Source: Carettochelys insculpta | Taxonomy: Eukaryota; Chordata; Testudines; Carettochelyidae | DNA length: 64,000 nucleotides | Reading direction: 5' to 3' | Assembly (NCBI RefSeq): GCF_033958435.1 | Contig: NC_134137.1 | Span: 156,637,001 to 156,701,000 of the forward strand | Shown: in pieces, positions 43,135 through 53,923 of the stretch | Position numbering within the stretch: the stretch's first letter is position 1 | How the letters are laid out: every line of letters begins with the position of its first letter | Translations under genes and position numbers: made by a program | Notes under the pieces: generated by a model | Seen by the model: only the letters and a program-made list of their open reading frames with translations | Told to the model about the DNA's origin: nothing | Databases searched by the model: none

Positions 43135-43915
43135 ATCTGTTTAGCAGTTACTTTTGTCCTCACTAAAGATCTTCTCCCCAATGGAGTCAACATTCAGTAC
43201 AGGATGGGATGGCTCTTCAATCTTCAATATCTCTGCTTGAAGCCTAAAGTTTTCAGGGTGCCCATTACTGGTCTTTGGTATGCTGATGACTCTGTCCTCC
43301 TCATACACACATACTGGGAATGACCTTCATGGCCAGATCATACTGGATTTCCTCACACAAGCTTACCAAAGCCTAGGACTCTCACTTAATTTTGAGAAGA
43401 CTAGAAAGTACTTTATCAGCGTGCTTCAGGCCTTGCACATGACCTACCACAAATCATCTCTGAGGGTCAGACAATGGAGACAGTTGAGCACTTTCACTAT
43501 CTCAGTAGCCAACTTTCTCAAAACGCAAAAATTGACAACGAGCTCCAGCACTGGATCCAGTGCACAAGAGCTTCCTTTGGGAAATTGCTCTGATGTGTTT
43601 TCATGGTCTGTGACCCATGGGAGGACACAAAGATTCATGTTCAGAAGTCAATTGTTGTTCCTACTCTCTTATATGGATGAAAATGCTGGGTGCTCTATCA
43701 ACAACAACTCGGGAGTCTGGAGAGAGACCGCCAACGATGGCTCTGGAAGATACTATGCGTCAGAAGACTCTCACCTCTAAAACCAGTCCTCTGCCATTAC
43801 CACATTCATGGTCTGATATCCCAGGGCGGTCACCGAAAAGGCTACAAAGTCACACTGAAAATGTACCTTAAGAAAACTGATGTGGACATGACAAGCTGGG
43901 AGGCGTAAGTGTTGG
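43135..43915 (+). mobile_element. Non-CR1 LINE reverse transcriptase C-terminal fragment
   Basis: Across three frames: VNIQYRMGWLFNLQ, WYADDSVLL (active-site YADD intact, near 43275), GLSLNFEKTRK, TVEHFHYLSSQLSQNAKIDN, SIVVPTLLYGWKCWVLYQQQ, LGSLERDRQRWLWKILCVRR. This is a family distinct from the CR1 copies; the VPTLLYxxxxW block is common in other non-LTR clades, and I cannot assign the clade. Frameshifted and truncated at both ends. Confidence 0.8.
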
Positions 43916-45689
43916 AACAAAGTCTGGACACTGTGTATGAAGCAAGCAGGAGGGTTTCTTACACACAGCGCTGGTGGAGTGCCTCTTCGCCCACCAGGAC
44001 TCAGTGGAGCACTGCCAGACAATAGATTGCAATTGATTATATAGATTATTGATGGGCAGGGGGTTGGGGGAACTATGACATGGGCGTCACCCACGCCTGG
44101 ATAGGTTCTAGAAGCTAGACGAAATGAGCACAGTAAACCAATAATCGAAAAAGGTTACAAAGCATCCCCGCCCATAGCTTATAGAGCATCTTATCCCTAG
44201 TACAGGTGGTTTCCTTCACATGTTAATCAAGATAGGACAGAGAATGTGGCGATGTCTCCACACTGGTGCCTCTGTGGGGGATATCTGGAAGATTTAAAGA
44301 GCAAGCTATTCGAAGTCCTTAACAGCATACAGCACTAACAATTGGTTTCCACATGCAGGGCCTCCCCTTGGAATGTAGTTGCCAAAGTAGCTGTTCCTCC
44401 CTTCAGACTTCAAAGCCCTTCCTGCCCTTCTCTGGGTATTGTGGGAGAGATAAGGGAGAAGGGGTCCCAGCGAGGTATTTTTCCACTCATGCTAGCTGGG
44501 TTTCTTATTTTATAGGCCTACTCCAGACTTTAAGAATCAAATAGGGGGTCTTTAGCACAAATGATGGCCTGCCTGGGGAATTTTCACCCCACAGCAAGCC
44601 ACCAACTGACCTCACTGACACCAATTGTCCATCAGGTAGTGTCTTGCTTTGAGAAGTGCCTTGTCCTCAGAGCTGGAGAAAGAGAACTTTCTCCCAGCAG
44701 GGAGCTGGCCTTCCACAAAATGTCTGTACCTACTGTGGGCAGAGCTGTGGTTCCAGGATTGTGCATGTGCATGTGCATGGCTGTCAAGCAAAGCTAATGC
44801 TGTGTGGACAGTGCCTTTAGGTCGGACGTTAACAGGGGGAGCTGCTTGAGTCATCTGTGAATTCTCTCCCCATGCTCATGCTTAGGGGTATGTCACGGGG
44901 TATGGATTATTTTTCTGCTTGGCTCTAGTCTGCAGTACTGTTATCCATTCATCCATTGTACTATCACTGTGTGTCTATGAGCTATTGTAAATGCTATCAG
45001 CAGCTGCTACTTGTATGTTGAGGATTTTGCCCATCTGATGAGGTTGCTCTGGTTACAGGCAGCTTATTGAATGTAAGATTCCAATAGTCGTAAGTGGGGA
45101 TTTGTGTCTTGTTCTTTTTCCTTTTCGCAGCATTTAGGGAAACATTTTCTCTCACCCTTGCTGAGCCCAGCCTCACCAGCTACAACACAGATCACGTTAC
45201 AGTCAGGGCAGAATTGGGTGCAGTTCCCGTCCTTCATTTGGAGACTTTCTATACTTCCTTTTATTTCAAAGAAGTGGACTGGATCTGAACTGAGCTATCA
45301 TCTAATGCAAAGATAGTTCTCCCTGAGAAATAAGTTAGTGACCTCAAGCCAGTTCTGACTGAACAGGTATCCATAATAGCAAAACTAAAATTGGCAACTC
45401 TTCGGATTGAATTCTGTTCTTTCAAAGGGGTGACGCTCTTCGGCAAAATTCCTACCAACTTCTGTTTATCCAAACGAAGGCATAATTGGGCCCCTTGTTA
45501 GCTTATCTGTTTTACTGGCTCCTGTCTACTTTCCTATTTTTGATAGAATCTTTTTGTGAGACTAAGTTAAAATTCACCCACTCTAGTTCCTTTTTACCAT
45601 CTCCGAGTACTATCTACCGAACCCCTTCAGAAACCCTCTTCTTGATCTGCTCTGGCAGAGCCAAGCCTAGAGGGCTAGCTTAGAAGGAC
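43916..45689. other. Intergenic, nothing recognised
   Basis: No gene or named repeat was recognised. Confidence 0.5.
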
Positions 45690-46200
45690 AGAGAGCGGCA
45701 ACACTAAACAAGCAGAGGTGGCCTGGCTAATTAGCAGTGGGTTACTTCAGGGCAGCAAGGACCTGTGGAAGCAGCCTAGAAGGGGCTTATGTAAGTCAAT
45801 CAGGGCCAGCTGAGCTTGTCTGAGGCTGTCACAGGACTGTTTAAAAAGGCTTCCCTGGTGGGAGAAGGAGAGGAGCGTGGAGGAGGAAGTTGGAGTGAAG
45901 TGGTGATAGGTAAGGTGAGAGTGAGTTAGAAAGCCGAGAACTCCGGCATTGCCAGAGGCAGCAGAGGAGGTGAAGAGCCTCCACAGGGAGTGTTTGGGCT
46001 CCCTTCCCTCAAGGTGACTGCTGTGGTCATGTGGTGGCTGGGAATGACGTTTTACCCAACCCAGGCAGATGAGGGGACGCCTACCCCATCTCCCCTGCCA
46101 AGGGACAGAAATCCAAACTGTGGCTAGGGCATGTGGGGCCCATGGGACTGTAAGCAGAACATGGGGCTGGGGCCCAGGAGAGAGAGAGACTCTGACACAT
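45690..46200 (+). repeat. Possible solo LTR or LTR fragment
   Basis: A TTTAAAAAGGC TATA-like box (near 45840) is followed by a GGAGAAGGAGAGGAGCGTGG tract and GC-rich leader-like sequence, as in sauropsid LTRs. The ends were not determined. Confidence 0.3.
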
Positions 46201-46744
46201 ATGCTACCTCCTCCTCCTCTGCTCAGTCTCTCCTTAAAAAGCACTTTTTCGTGTCATTCCATTTTAAAGCTAACCAAAAAGCCCTCAAGAGGTGCAGTGC
46301 TAATACCAGTTTCCTACAATAGGTTGTTTTACTTCTTGCCATCCCTGTCTCTGATCTATGTCGCATTCCTTTTTCGTGTTGTATATTAACTTGGCACCTG
46401 CTCCTGCAAACCTGTGACTGACTTCAGTGGGGCTATCCACTGTAGTAAATGTCCAGAAATGAAACTGCTGGGAACCTTAACTTATAAGTCACAGTTTTCA
46501 AAGACAATTGTGTGGCTAAAAAGTCTACTCAGCTTTGAAACTAGGTAGAAATTTGTTAACTGGCAGTAAGACGGCAGTAGGTTAATTCACTCTCCTATGG
46601 CATTAGGCGGGTGTGTTTCCCAGCAGACTGAGCACAGATGTGAGCGCTATGAACATCTGAGCACAAATCCTGATTCTGTGTGTAACTTTGTTGGCTTTAA
46701 AACAAAACACAAGGCTGTAGACCGAGAAATGTGTGTATCTGTAA
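46201..46744. other. Intergenic, nothing recognised
   Basis: No feature was seen. Confidence 0.45.
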
Positions 46745-47047
46745 CAGAGATGGGCAATGAGCAGCCTGTGGGCTGGACAAAGTTTGCCAAGGTTGGCCCC
46801 TGGTGCACCTCCAGTGCTTCATTTGCCTGAGAGGCTTGTAGCTCTGGTGGTGGTGGGTCGCTGCTCCTGGCCAACGGGAACTTCAGGAAGTGATGTCCTA
46901 GTCTGTGCAGCTACCCCTAGCTCCCACTGGCCAGGAACGGTGGTCTGAAGTCAACAGGAGCTGCACATGGCTGTACCTGTGGGCGCAGAGGTAGATGAAG
47001 GCTAACCCTGGTGAACCACCTCCAGTTTACTGCCCACCCCAGTCCTA
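46745..47047. mobile_element. hAT-like MITE related to 23472-23637
   Basis: It starts CAGAGATGGGCAATGAGCAG and ends with TTTACTGCCCACCCCAG. The right part shares GGCTAACCCTGGTGAACC with the copy at 23472. The target duplication is not clear. Confidence 0.65.
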
Positions 47048-47154
47048 GTTTTTAATGTGAAAATGTGGTGCCTGTGAAATGTGCCAACCTCGGTGCCCTG
47101 GAAACAGTACAGTCGGCAGCAGTGGTGTCAGGAACGGGGTTGCTATGGGATTTT

Positions 47155-47216
47155 ACTTTTCACTCACATAGGCTATGACTACATGTGCTTTTCACTCACA
47201 TAGGCTATGACTACAC
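47155..47216 (+). repeat. Tandem duplication of 32 bp at a transposon end
   Basis: CTTTTCACTCACATAGGCTA and TGACTACA are present twice, offset by 32 bp (GGCTATGA at 47171 and 47203). Confidence 0.9.
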
Positions 47217-49131
47217 TCTGAGATAAATTCAAATTTGAGGCTGTTAGTGCGATATTACCACATGACTGTCTTCACTGTAAATACCATTAGCTTGATTTAG
47301 TGAGCACTAATATCAGTAATCTCGTCAGTACCTGCTGGGTGTAGGGTCTAGTTAGATTTTAAAAGTCCGAATGAAGGCTAATGTGGAAGCGCCATGTCTT
47401 TAAACGGAATTAATTAGCCTCCATAAGTGTCCCATATGTAACCCACAATGCCCCTCAGGGCTTCGCTCTGGCCGCTTCCATCTCCACTGCTCTCCAGGTA
47501 TGCAGAAATTAGGTAACAGGGAGCCTGTGAATTTGAATTGGGCACCAGAAAGCCTGTGGGCTCATGCTTTTGTCAGAGGTCGAGAAACTTCTTTCTTTGC
47601 TCTCGGCACTGTGAGTGCATCTACCCATTACAAATAGCCCCAACGTGGAGTTCGTGGTTCTGTCTCTACCTCTGCAAGCTGAGCACTTGGGTTTTTTGTT
47701 TTTTTTCCCTGTGCTGGTGCCAGCCACTTCTCCACCACCCCACGCGGCAGCTAGGTTGTTTGGGGGTGGGGTATGCATGAAAGAGAGGCTGAAAAACTTC
47801 TTTTCTGCCGTTTACGTTTGTGCAGCCCCCCCGCATCCTCTCCTACAGTTGCCATTCAGACTGGGTCTTTCCTGCCCCCAACCACATCATGTGGCTAGCC
47901 CCTGACCCAATAAAAGGATGTGCCTGTGGGGCAGCGCAGACCATGCTGCCAGGCAGCACCATGTCCTGGCCTGCGGGCAGTGAGGGCTCCAAGGGTGAGA
48001 AAGATTTTCAGGTGCTGGCTGTTGCCTAGGGGAAGTCTCTCCCGGCAGCGAAGATTCTTGGGAGCTTGCTGCCGCCTGGGGGACTGCTTCAACTGATCCC
48101 CTACCCCCCACAAAAATATTTTTGGGGGGCTTGCAGCTATTGTGGGGACAATTTCAACTGGCTCTGCAACCATGATCCCTCCCCCCGCACAAAGATTTTC
48201 AGGTACCATGTCAACTGGCCCATCACCCTCCAATCCACCCAACCCTCTTCCCCCGGGGATGAGTGGGTCCAACACCCTGATAGTCAGTTGGGGTTGCCCG
48301 CCCCCCCCCGAGCACCACCACTGGTTGAAATTTGGTGAGCCCCATCCCATGTGTTGGACAACTCTATATAGTGTAATGGGAAGCCCAAAATCTTTTTCCT
48401 AATCTTTTCTATCCTCCTCCTTTAAGCTTTGTCTGCTTAACCCAGGGAAAAGAGGGCGGAGGGCCGGTTGAAAACACACAGGCTGCTGAGTGATTCCAGG
48501 GCACAGAAGCTGTGTAATGGACTGGGAAGCCAAAAACCCTCCCTCACCAAATCTCTTTTTTCCAAACCTTTACTATCCTACTCTTTCATCAAGCTTTGCA
48601 TTGTTCCTGTATTATTTTCAGGGATCATATGTAATCAAGGGAGGGCAGCCAGTGGCTGGAGGGCCAGATGAGAAGACTCAGACACCAGCTGCTTTTTGTA
48701 AAATTTTTGATAGTTCAGCTACAGTTATAAAAAAACAATTCAGTTGTAGAAGCAAGAGCTCTCAGTTAATTTGGTGATCTTTGGTGATGCTGTACATTTC
48801 CTTCCTTCCTTCTGGAAAATGGCCATTTGCTTTCCACGGGAGGGGAATGAGGGCAATGCAATGTGGGAAGATGACATCACATACCCACAACCACTTGTGG
48901 AGCATGTTTTTTCCATCTTACACCAACAAAAATACCCAGAATGCGATGGGGTTTAGGGAACTGTGGGATAGGTTCCCACAATGCCCTGCTGTAGCAGTCG
49001 ATATTTGGTGATTGAGCGTGGCAGCACTAGGTCAACTTGTGGGGAGGTGAAGATACTCCAATTCAAATGTATAAAACGCTGTATTACAAAGTTGATTATA
49101 ATTCGAATTCATCTTGTAGTAGACATAGTCC
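47203..49131. mobile_element. Non-autonomous Harbinger-type element (Harbinger-B-like)
   Basis: The left end GGCTATGACTACACTCTGAG then AAATTCAAATT pairs with the right end AATTCGAATTC ... AGTAGACATAGTCC. CCCACAATGCCC lies inside both ends (47445, 48975), as in the element at 61003. The interior is GC-rich with no domain. The target duplication is unclear. Confidence 0.6.
48371..48700 (+). repeat. Imperfect tandem duplication (about 150-170 bp unit)
   Basis: Unit 1 (TGTAATGGGAAGCCCAAAAT ... CTATCCTCCTCCTTTAAGC ... GGCGGAGGGCCGG) recurs from about 48517 as TGTAATGGACTGGGAAGCC ... CTATCCTACTCTTTCATCAA ... GGCTGGAGGGCCAG. Confidence 0.6.
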
Positions 49132-49349
49132 AATGTCTTAAATGATAGGGTCTTGTATATGTCATCTGCCTGAGGTGGTGAATTTAATCTGTTCTGTAAT
49201 GGCTTGTGTTCTGGAGTGAATTTATCCTTCCCACCAAACTGAGCAATGGGCCTAGCCACTTTAAAATACATAACTGAATGCAATAAACTAGACACTTTCT
49301 AATTTTCACGGTTCTTTACCTTTCAGATGTTAGTAAAATGTTCTTGGTT
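49132..49349. other. Intergenic, nothing recognised
   Basis: No feature was seen. Confidence 0.4.
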
Positions 49350-49456
49350 TAACTTTGCTGTGTTGGTCCCAGGATACCAAAGAGACAGGTGGTGAGGTAA
49401 CATCTTTTGTTGAATTAAATTTTGTTGGTCAAACAAGCTTGTTTTTCATTTCGGTA
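49350..49456 (-). repeat. Second hammerhead-like repeat family, copy 2
   Basis: TTGCTGTGTTGGTCCCAGGA, AAAGAGACAGGTGGTGAGGT, AACATCTTTTGTTGAATTA, CAAACAAGCTTGTTTTTCAT. Same family as 32788-32935 but the core is eroded. Confidence 0.55.
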
Positions 49457-50071
49457 GATGTTCAGCACTGGGGGAGGAGGCTTGTTGGGATCCCTCTGGA
49501 ATTAGTAACCAAGGCTGGCAGAGACTCAGTTGCTACTTTCAGAGTGATCTCAACAGATTGTGTCGTAGGCAGTCTGTGGGTCAGAGTGATGAACCAGTGC
49601 TGCACAATACACAGTCATGGAACCACATGTTTGTCTGCTGGCAGCAGGTGTCCGCCACCTTGTTGCTCTTCTTTTAGCTAGCATGTTGAATGATGCATTG
49701 TGTATCCTGAGAGTAACCTGGTTTAATTATTTTGGAAAATATAAAATGCCCTAGGTTTTTTTTTACTTCTAATCACAGCTAATGTAGGCTGCCCAACATA
49801 TTTTCATGGCAATGGGTACCTTTGAAAGACAAAACTTCTTCCAATCCTTAGTGTCACTAATTCCCAAACTAAAATGACCCCAGATAGTAATTCTTCATAA
49901 ATTATGCAGGTTCATCAGGTATGGAGAGTCCATAGGATCACCGCCTTTTCATAAAGAATATAAAAGTTGTAGGAAAAAAATTCATTTGAAGCCATCACAG
50001 AGTCAACTGAACAACTTCCACAGGACACAATCAGCGTTAAGGTGTATAAAGCTTGTATATGTAAATAGTAT
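49457..50071. other. Intergenic, nothing recognised
   Basis: No feature was seen. Confidence 0.45.
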
Positions 50072-50073
50072 TA

Positions 50074-50303
50074 CAGTAGACCCCCGACTTACGTGGGGAT
50101 TGTGCTCTTGTGCAACCACACTTAAGTCAAATTTCACATTACTTGGGGGAGCCAGGAAACTGATCAGTGCAGCTGCGCTGGTCACTTTTCCTGCTCTCCT
50201 GAGTGGGGGGCAGCCCAGAGCCAGGTGCCAGCTCCCCACCACTCTAAGTCACGTTAAACCAAGATACATGCAATTTGAGTGCACAAATCTCAGGGTTCTA
50301 TTG
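50074..50303. mobile_element. Tigger/mariner-like non-autonomous DNA transposon
   Basis: It begins CAGTAGACCCCCGACTTACG and ends AGGGTTCTATTG; the ends are inverted and TA flanks both sides. The interior has 'cttaagtcaaatttcac' and 'taagtcacgttaaacc'. Confidence 0.75.
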
Positions 50304-50587
50304 TATATTATAGCGAACAGTCTTGTGAACATCATTATATTACAAAGACGTACCACTAGGTGGCACACTTGAACAGTTCACCATGGTCAATCTCTTACCT
50401 GGTGCCATCCCTGCCAAATGCATCCCACGCAAGCTTGTTCTTGACAGAAGCAAGAAGTGCCTTAAAGAGCACGCAACCTAATTAGCCACTTTTTGTGCTG
50501 GTTTGGTTTTCCTTCAGTTTTCTGCTTTACTTGGTACTTTTACGGTTTTAATACACAAAAGCTCATTTTCTGTGCCTGTAAAGTATC

Positions 50588-50796
50588 GGAGGGGTAGCCG
50601 AGTTAGTCTGTCTCTTCAAAAACAACAAGAAGTCCTGTGGCACCTTATAGACTAACAGATATTTTGGAGCATAAGCTTTTGTGGGCAAAGACCCACTTCA
50701 TCAGATGCATCTGATGAAGCGGGTCTTTGCCTACAAAAGCTTATGCTCCAAAATATCTGTTAGTCTATAAGGTGCCACAGGACTTCTTGTTGTGCC
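50588..50796. repeat. Hammerhead-like repeat in a nearly perfect palindrome, copy F
   Basis: Arms 50623-50707 and 50708-50792 are inverted with no spacer and two differences in 85 bp. A one-sided extension on the left (GGAGGGGTAGCCGAGTTAGT) is the repeat 3' end in reverse. The core on each arm is CTGATGA, A, GTGGG-loop-CCCAC (mutated on the right arm), and AAAAGCTTATGCTC. Confidence 0.9.
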
Positions 50797-51243
50797 TGTT
50801 AAGAATTCTTGTTCAGGGTCATTTTGAAGGACCTTGTGCTCCATTGCCTTGAGGAATGTCTGCAAAACATATACTGAAACCAGGCTTCCCTCTCCTGCTG
50901 CTGTCATTGCTGCTGCAAGACACTGCTTACTTGCTGGGACTTCCTTTTGGGGAAATACTGACCTGGGGCACCACAAACATCCGCTTGAGCTTTGACTGTT
51001 ATTGTGGAAACAACCAACTTTTCCTTGACATTGTGCTTTGACGGGGAGAGGAGGGAAGAACACCTTAATTTACAATTCCAAAGATTTTAAAACTGTAAGA
51101 GCTGTGATGATTGGTAACATTGCCACAAACGCTGCATGTAACAGCCTCGCATCAAACTTACTTTCACTTGCCATAAGAAAAAACATAAACTCAGACTGCA
51201 TGATGGAAAGAAATGTTTATTGATGATAATTTAAGGCTTTGTA

Positions 51244-51569
51244 CAGGTTGAACCTCTCTAATCTGGAACTCTCTCGTCTGGCAAACTCCATAATCTGGCA
51301 TGATTTTAGTTAGCTGGACGACCACTTATCATGGCAGTGGCCAAGTTTTCTGTAGTCCAATAAAGTTTGTTTCCAGCCACCGGTCCTGGCTGTCAGTGTT
51401 CTGTAATGTTATTTAGCTGTAATTTATCCCTAAATGTCTACTGAGAGCCCAGTAAGCCGTGGGAGTGTTGGGAATGTGCTAGACAATATTAATCTCCCAT
51501 GGTCCGGCAAATTCTCTCACCTGGCACAGGTCAGGTCCTGGGGGTGCTAGATGAGAAAGGGTCAACCTG
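51244..51569. mobile_element. Tigger/pogo-like non-autonomous DNA transposon, copy 2
   Basis: CAGGTTGAACCTC to GGTCAACCTG, TA on both sides (51242-51243, 51570-51571). Homologous along its length to 12612-12921, with TTTTAGTTAGCTGG and TGTTTCCAGCCACC in both. Confidence 0.85.
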
Positions 51570-51571
51570 TA

Positions 51572-53013
51572 CTATATGGTGCCTAGTAGGTTTAGGTGCT
51601 GTAAAATCCCCGAATAAACCATCATTAGTGCTGTATCAAAAACATGCCATCCTTATAGCTTAATTCTAGGTGAAATTTTCATCTCTGCAGAGGATTCACA
51701 AAAGATTATGCACAAGGCGTGTAGCTGTGCTGCTTTGCAGCTGCTGAGCATCTGGCCTATGTCCTTGAAAAGGGGCTTAGTTGAGCGTATTTATTACGTC
51801 CCACTGGGTATCATTTCCCCAAGTTTCTGTACTGTCTCACCATCTGCACAGGGAGCAGTTTTGCCCTTTATCCCATATAGATTAAAAGATCCTCCCGAAT
51901 ATTTTGAACCCCCCTCCTTCAGGTCAGATAGCAGCCGATGGATAACACGCAGCTTCCCAGGTCGCCAGCCTTTCCACCAGCAGTGCTGCTGTCTGTCGTT
52001 CGTCGGCAGGGCTACCTCTACGCAGAGGCAGAATACATGGCTGCGTGGGGCACCTGAAAATTTGGAGCGCTTCTGGGACAGCAATTAAGATCGGGTCAGC
52101 TCCCGCACACACTTCTGTCTCAGCAGGGGTGACTGGTGCCTTGGGGGTGCGGGGGAGGGAGGGACACCCATAGGGGCAGGAAGGGCCGTCTCATTTAGTG
52201 GCATGACTTTAGCTAGCTCTGGAACTGATCTGGTTATGGCCAATAAGAAGCTCCACCTCCCTAGTGAATCTGAGCCCTTTGATTGGCAGCCAGCTCCACT
52301 TGCCGCCTCCTGGGGGAGAAGCAGAGCTACTGCAGGCCCTCTTCCTCTCTAGCACCTAAAGGAGGGGTCTTAAAGTTCAGGAACAGGGACAGAATTCTTC
52401 CCTCCTGCTGCAGCTGCCAGCCTGAAAATGAGCAGAGAGGGAATAATCTGTGGAGCTGCTGTACCCCTACAACCCAGAAGGGGGATCAAGGATCCCTCTG
52501 CAACTCCCTAGTCCTGGGATGAAGACCCTGGAGAGGAGCATAGACGAGGAGAGGAACTAGGCAGGGCTTCACTGGGAAGGTGAGGGCTGAAATAGTTGCT
52601 GGGTTGGGGAAGGGCAGATGTGGCATGTGATCTCCTTTAGCAGCTGCCAAAAAGCTCCTTATGCAATGCGCATGGGAAAGGCTGTCGCTAGCAAAAGAAC
52701 GTGAGAACTAAGAATTGTATTGGGAGACAGCAATCATGGACCTTTTCTGTTTGTTTATTTTCTTAAACAAAAGGACTGTACCTTTTCCCTAAGAAGGTAA
52801 ACCGTACCAAGATGAATGCCAGCTTCAGTCTGCCAGGTGCATGTTGCTGAGTGAGCTACCTTGCTGACATCTCATACGATAGTGCCTACCAAGGGGGTAA
52901 ATTTCCTTAGGTGAAAATTTAAGAAAATTAGGGGGAAAATTCTTGGCACAAGCAGCCGTTGGTGGTTGCATCTAAAGACAAGGATCTTTCTTTAGAAAGA
53001 TTTGAGCTACAAA
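51572..53013. other. Intergenic, nothing recognised
   Basis: The overlapping frames at 51708-52112 have no family resemblance I know. Confidence 0.45.
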
Positions 53014-53021
53014 TTCTACTA

Positions 53022-53915
53022 CATCGTTTCCCAAACTGGGGGGTGTGTCCCCCCAGGGGGGCATGAAGAAATTCTGGGGGGGGGGTGCAAGGCAACCTAG
53101 CCCCCCCGCATCATTCTCCCCACCCCAAACAAAAGCCAGCCTTTATTTCCAGCTCTCAGTCCCTGCCTTTTTATGTGGGTGACCCGGCACAGCCTCTATA
53201 AAAAGCAGGCAGCCAGTGAAGGCCCCCCGTGAAGCTAGCTGCTTCCTGCAAAGGTGAGTGAGTGTGGGCTGGGGAGTGGAAGGGGAGGAGGATGGGTTTA
53301 GATGGGGACCCGGGGGGGGTCTGGCTCATGGGGGGGGGATGGGGTGAGAGTGGGGGGCTGGTGCTGCCTGGCTTTGGGGAAGGGGCAGGGCTCAGGCAGG
53401 GGGTCTTGTGGGGCTCGGGTGGCTTGGGCTGGCAGGCGGGCGGCTGGCCCCAGCAGTGTGGGGCTCCGGTGGCTGGTGGGTGGGCAGCTGGCCTGTGGCT
53501 GGGGTGGCTGGCCTGGCAGCATGGGGCCCCATTGGCTTGCAGGCAGGCAGGCATCTGGCCCCATCGGCTGGCAGGAGGGTGGCTGGCCTTCACAGCGTGG
53601 GGCTCGGCAGCTGGGACGGGCAGATTTATCAGTGCAGGCAGGTGGGCAGCTGGCACGGGCAGCTCTGGCAGTGGGCACAGGGCTCAGACAGCTGGGGCTG
53701 CACCAGGCACCAACAAGGAGCCAAGAAAAACAATTTGTGCTCATTTTTAATTTTAAATAACATTTTTATGTCAAGTTGTTGTGTTCATTTTAAATTATGA
53801 ATTGAATTTTTTGTTAGAAGGGGGATTGGATGGTGGTAAAGAAGAGGCGGGGGGGCGTGAGGGTTTCTCAAAAATCAAAAGGGGGGCGTGATGCCGAAAA
53901 ATTTGGGAACCTCTG
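53022..53915. mobile_element. hAT-like element with G-rich, low-complexity interior
   Basis: Ends CATCGTTTCCCAAACTGGGG and AAATTTGGGAACCTCTG are inverted. Flanks TTCTACTA (53014-53021) and CTCTAATA (53916-53923) agree at six of eight positions. The interior 53260-53710 consists of degenerate GGCTGGC/GGCAGG repeats, open in several frames by composition. Confidence 0.7.
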
Positions 53916-53923
53916 CTCTAATA

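Noticed and set aside
53262..53760. Open frame of 162 codons rich in Gly and Trp, with overlapping frames on both strands
   Set aside because: Produced by degenerate G-rich repeats inside a hAT-like element; no domain, open in several frames at once.
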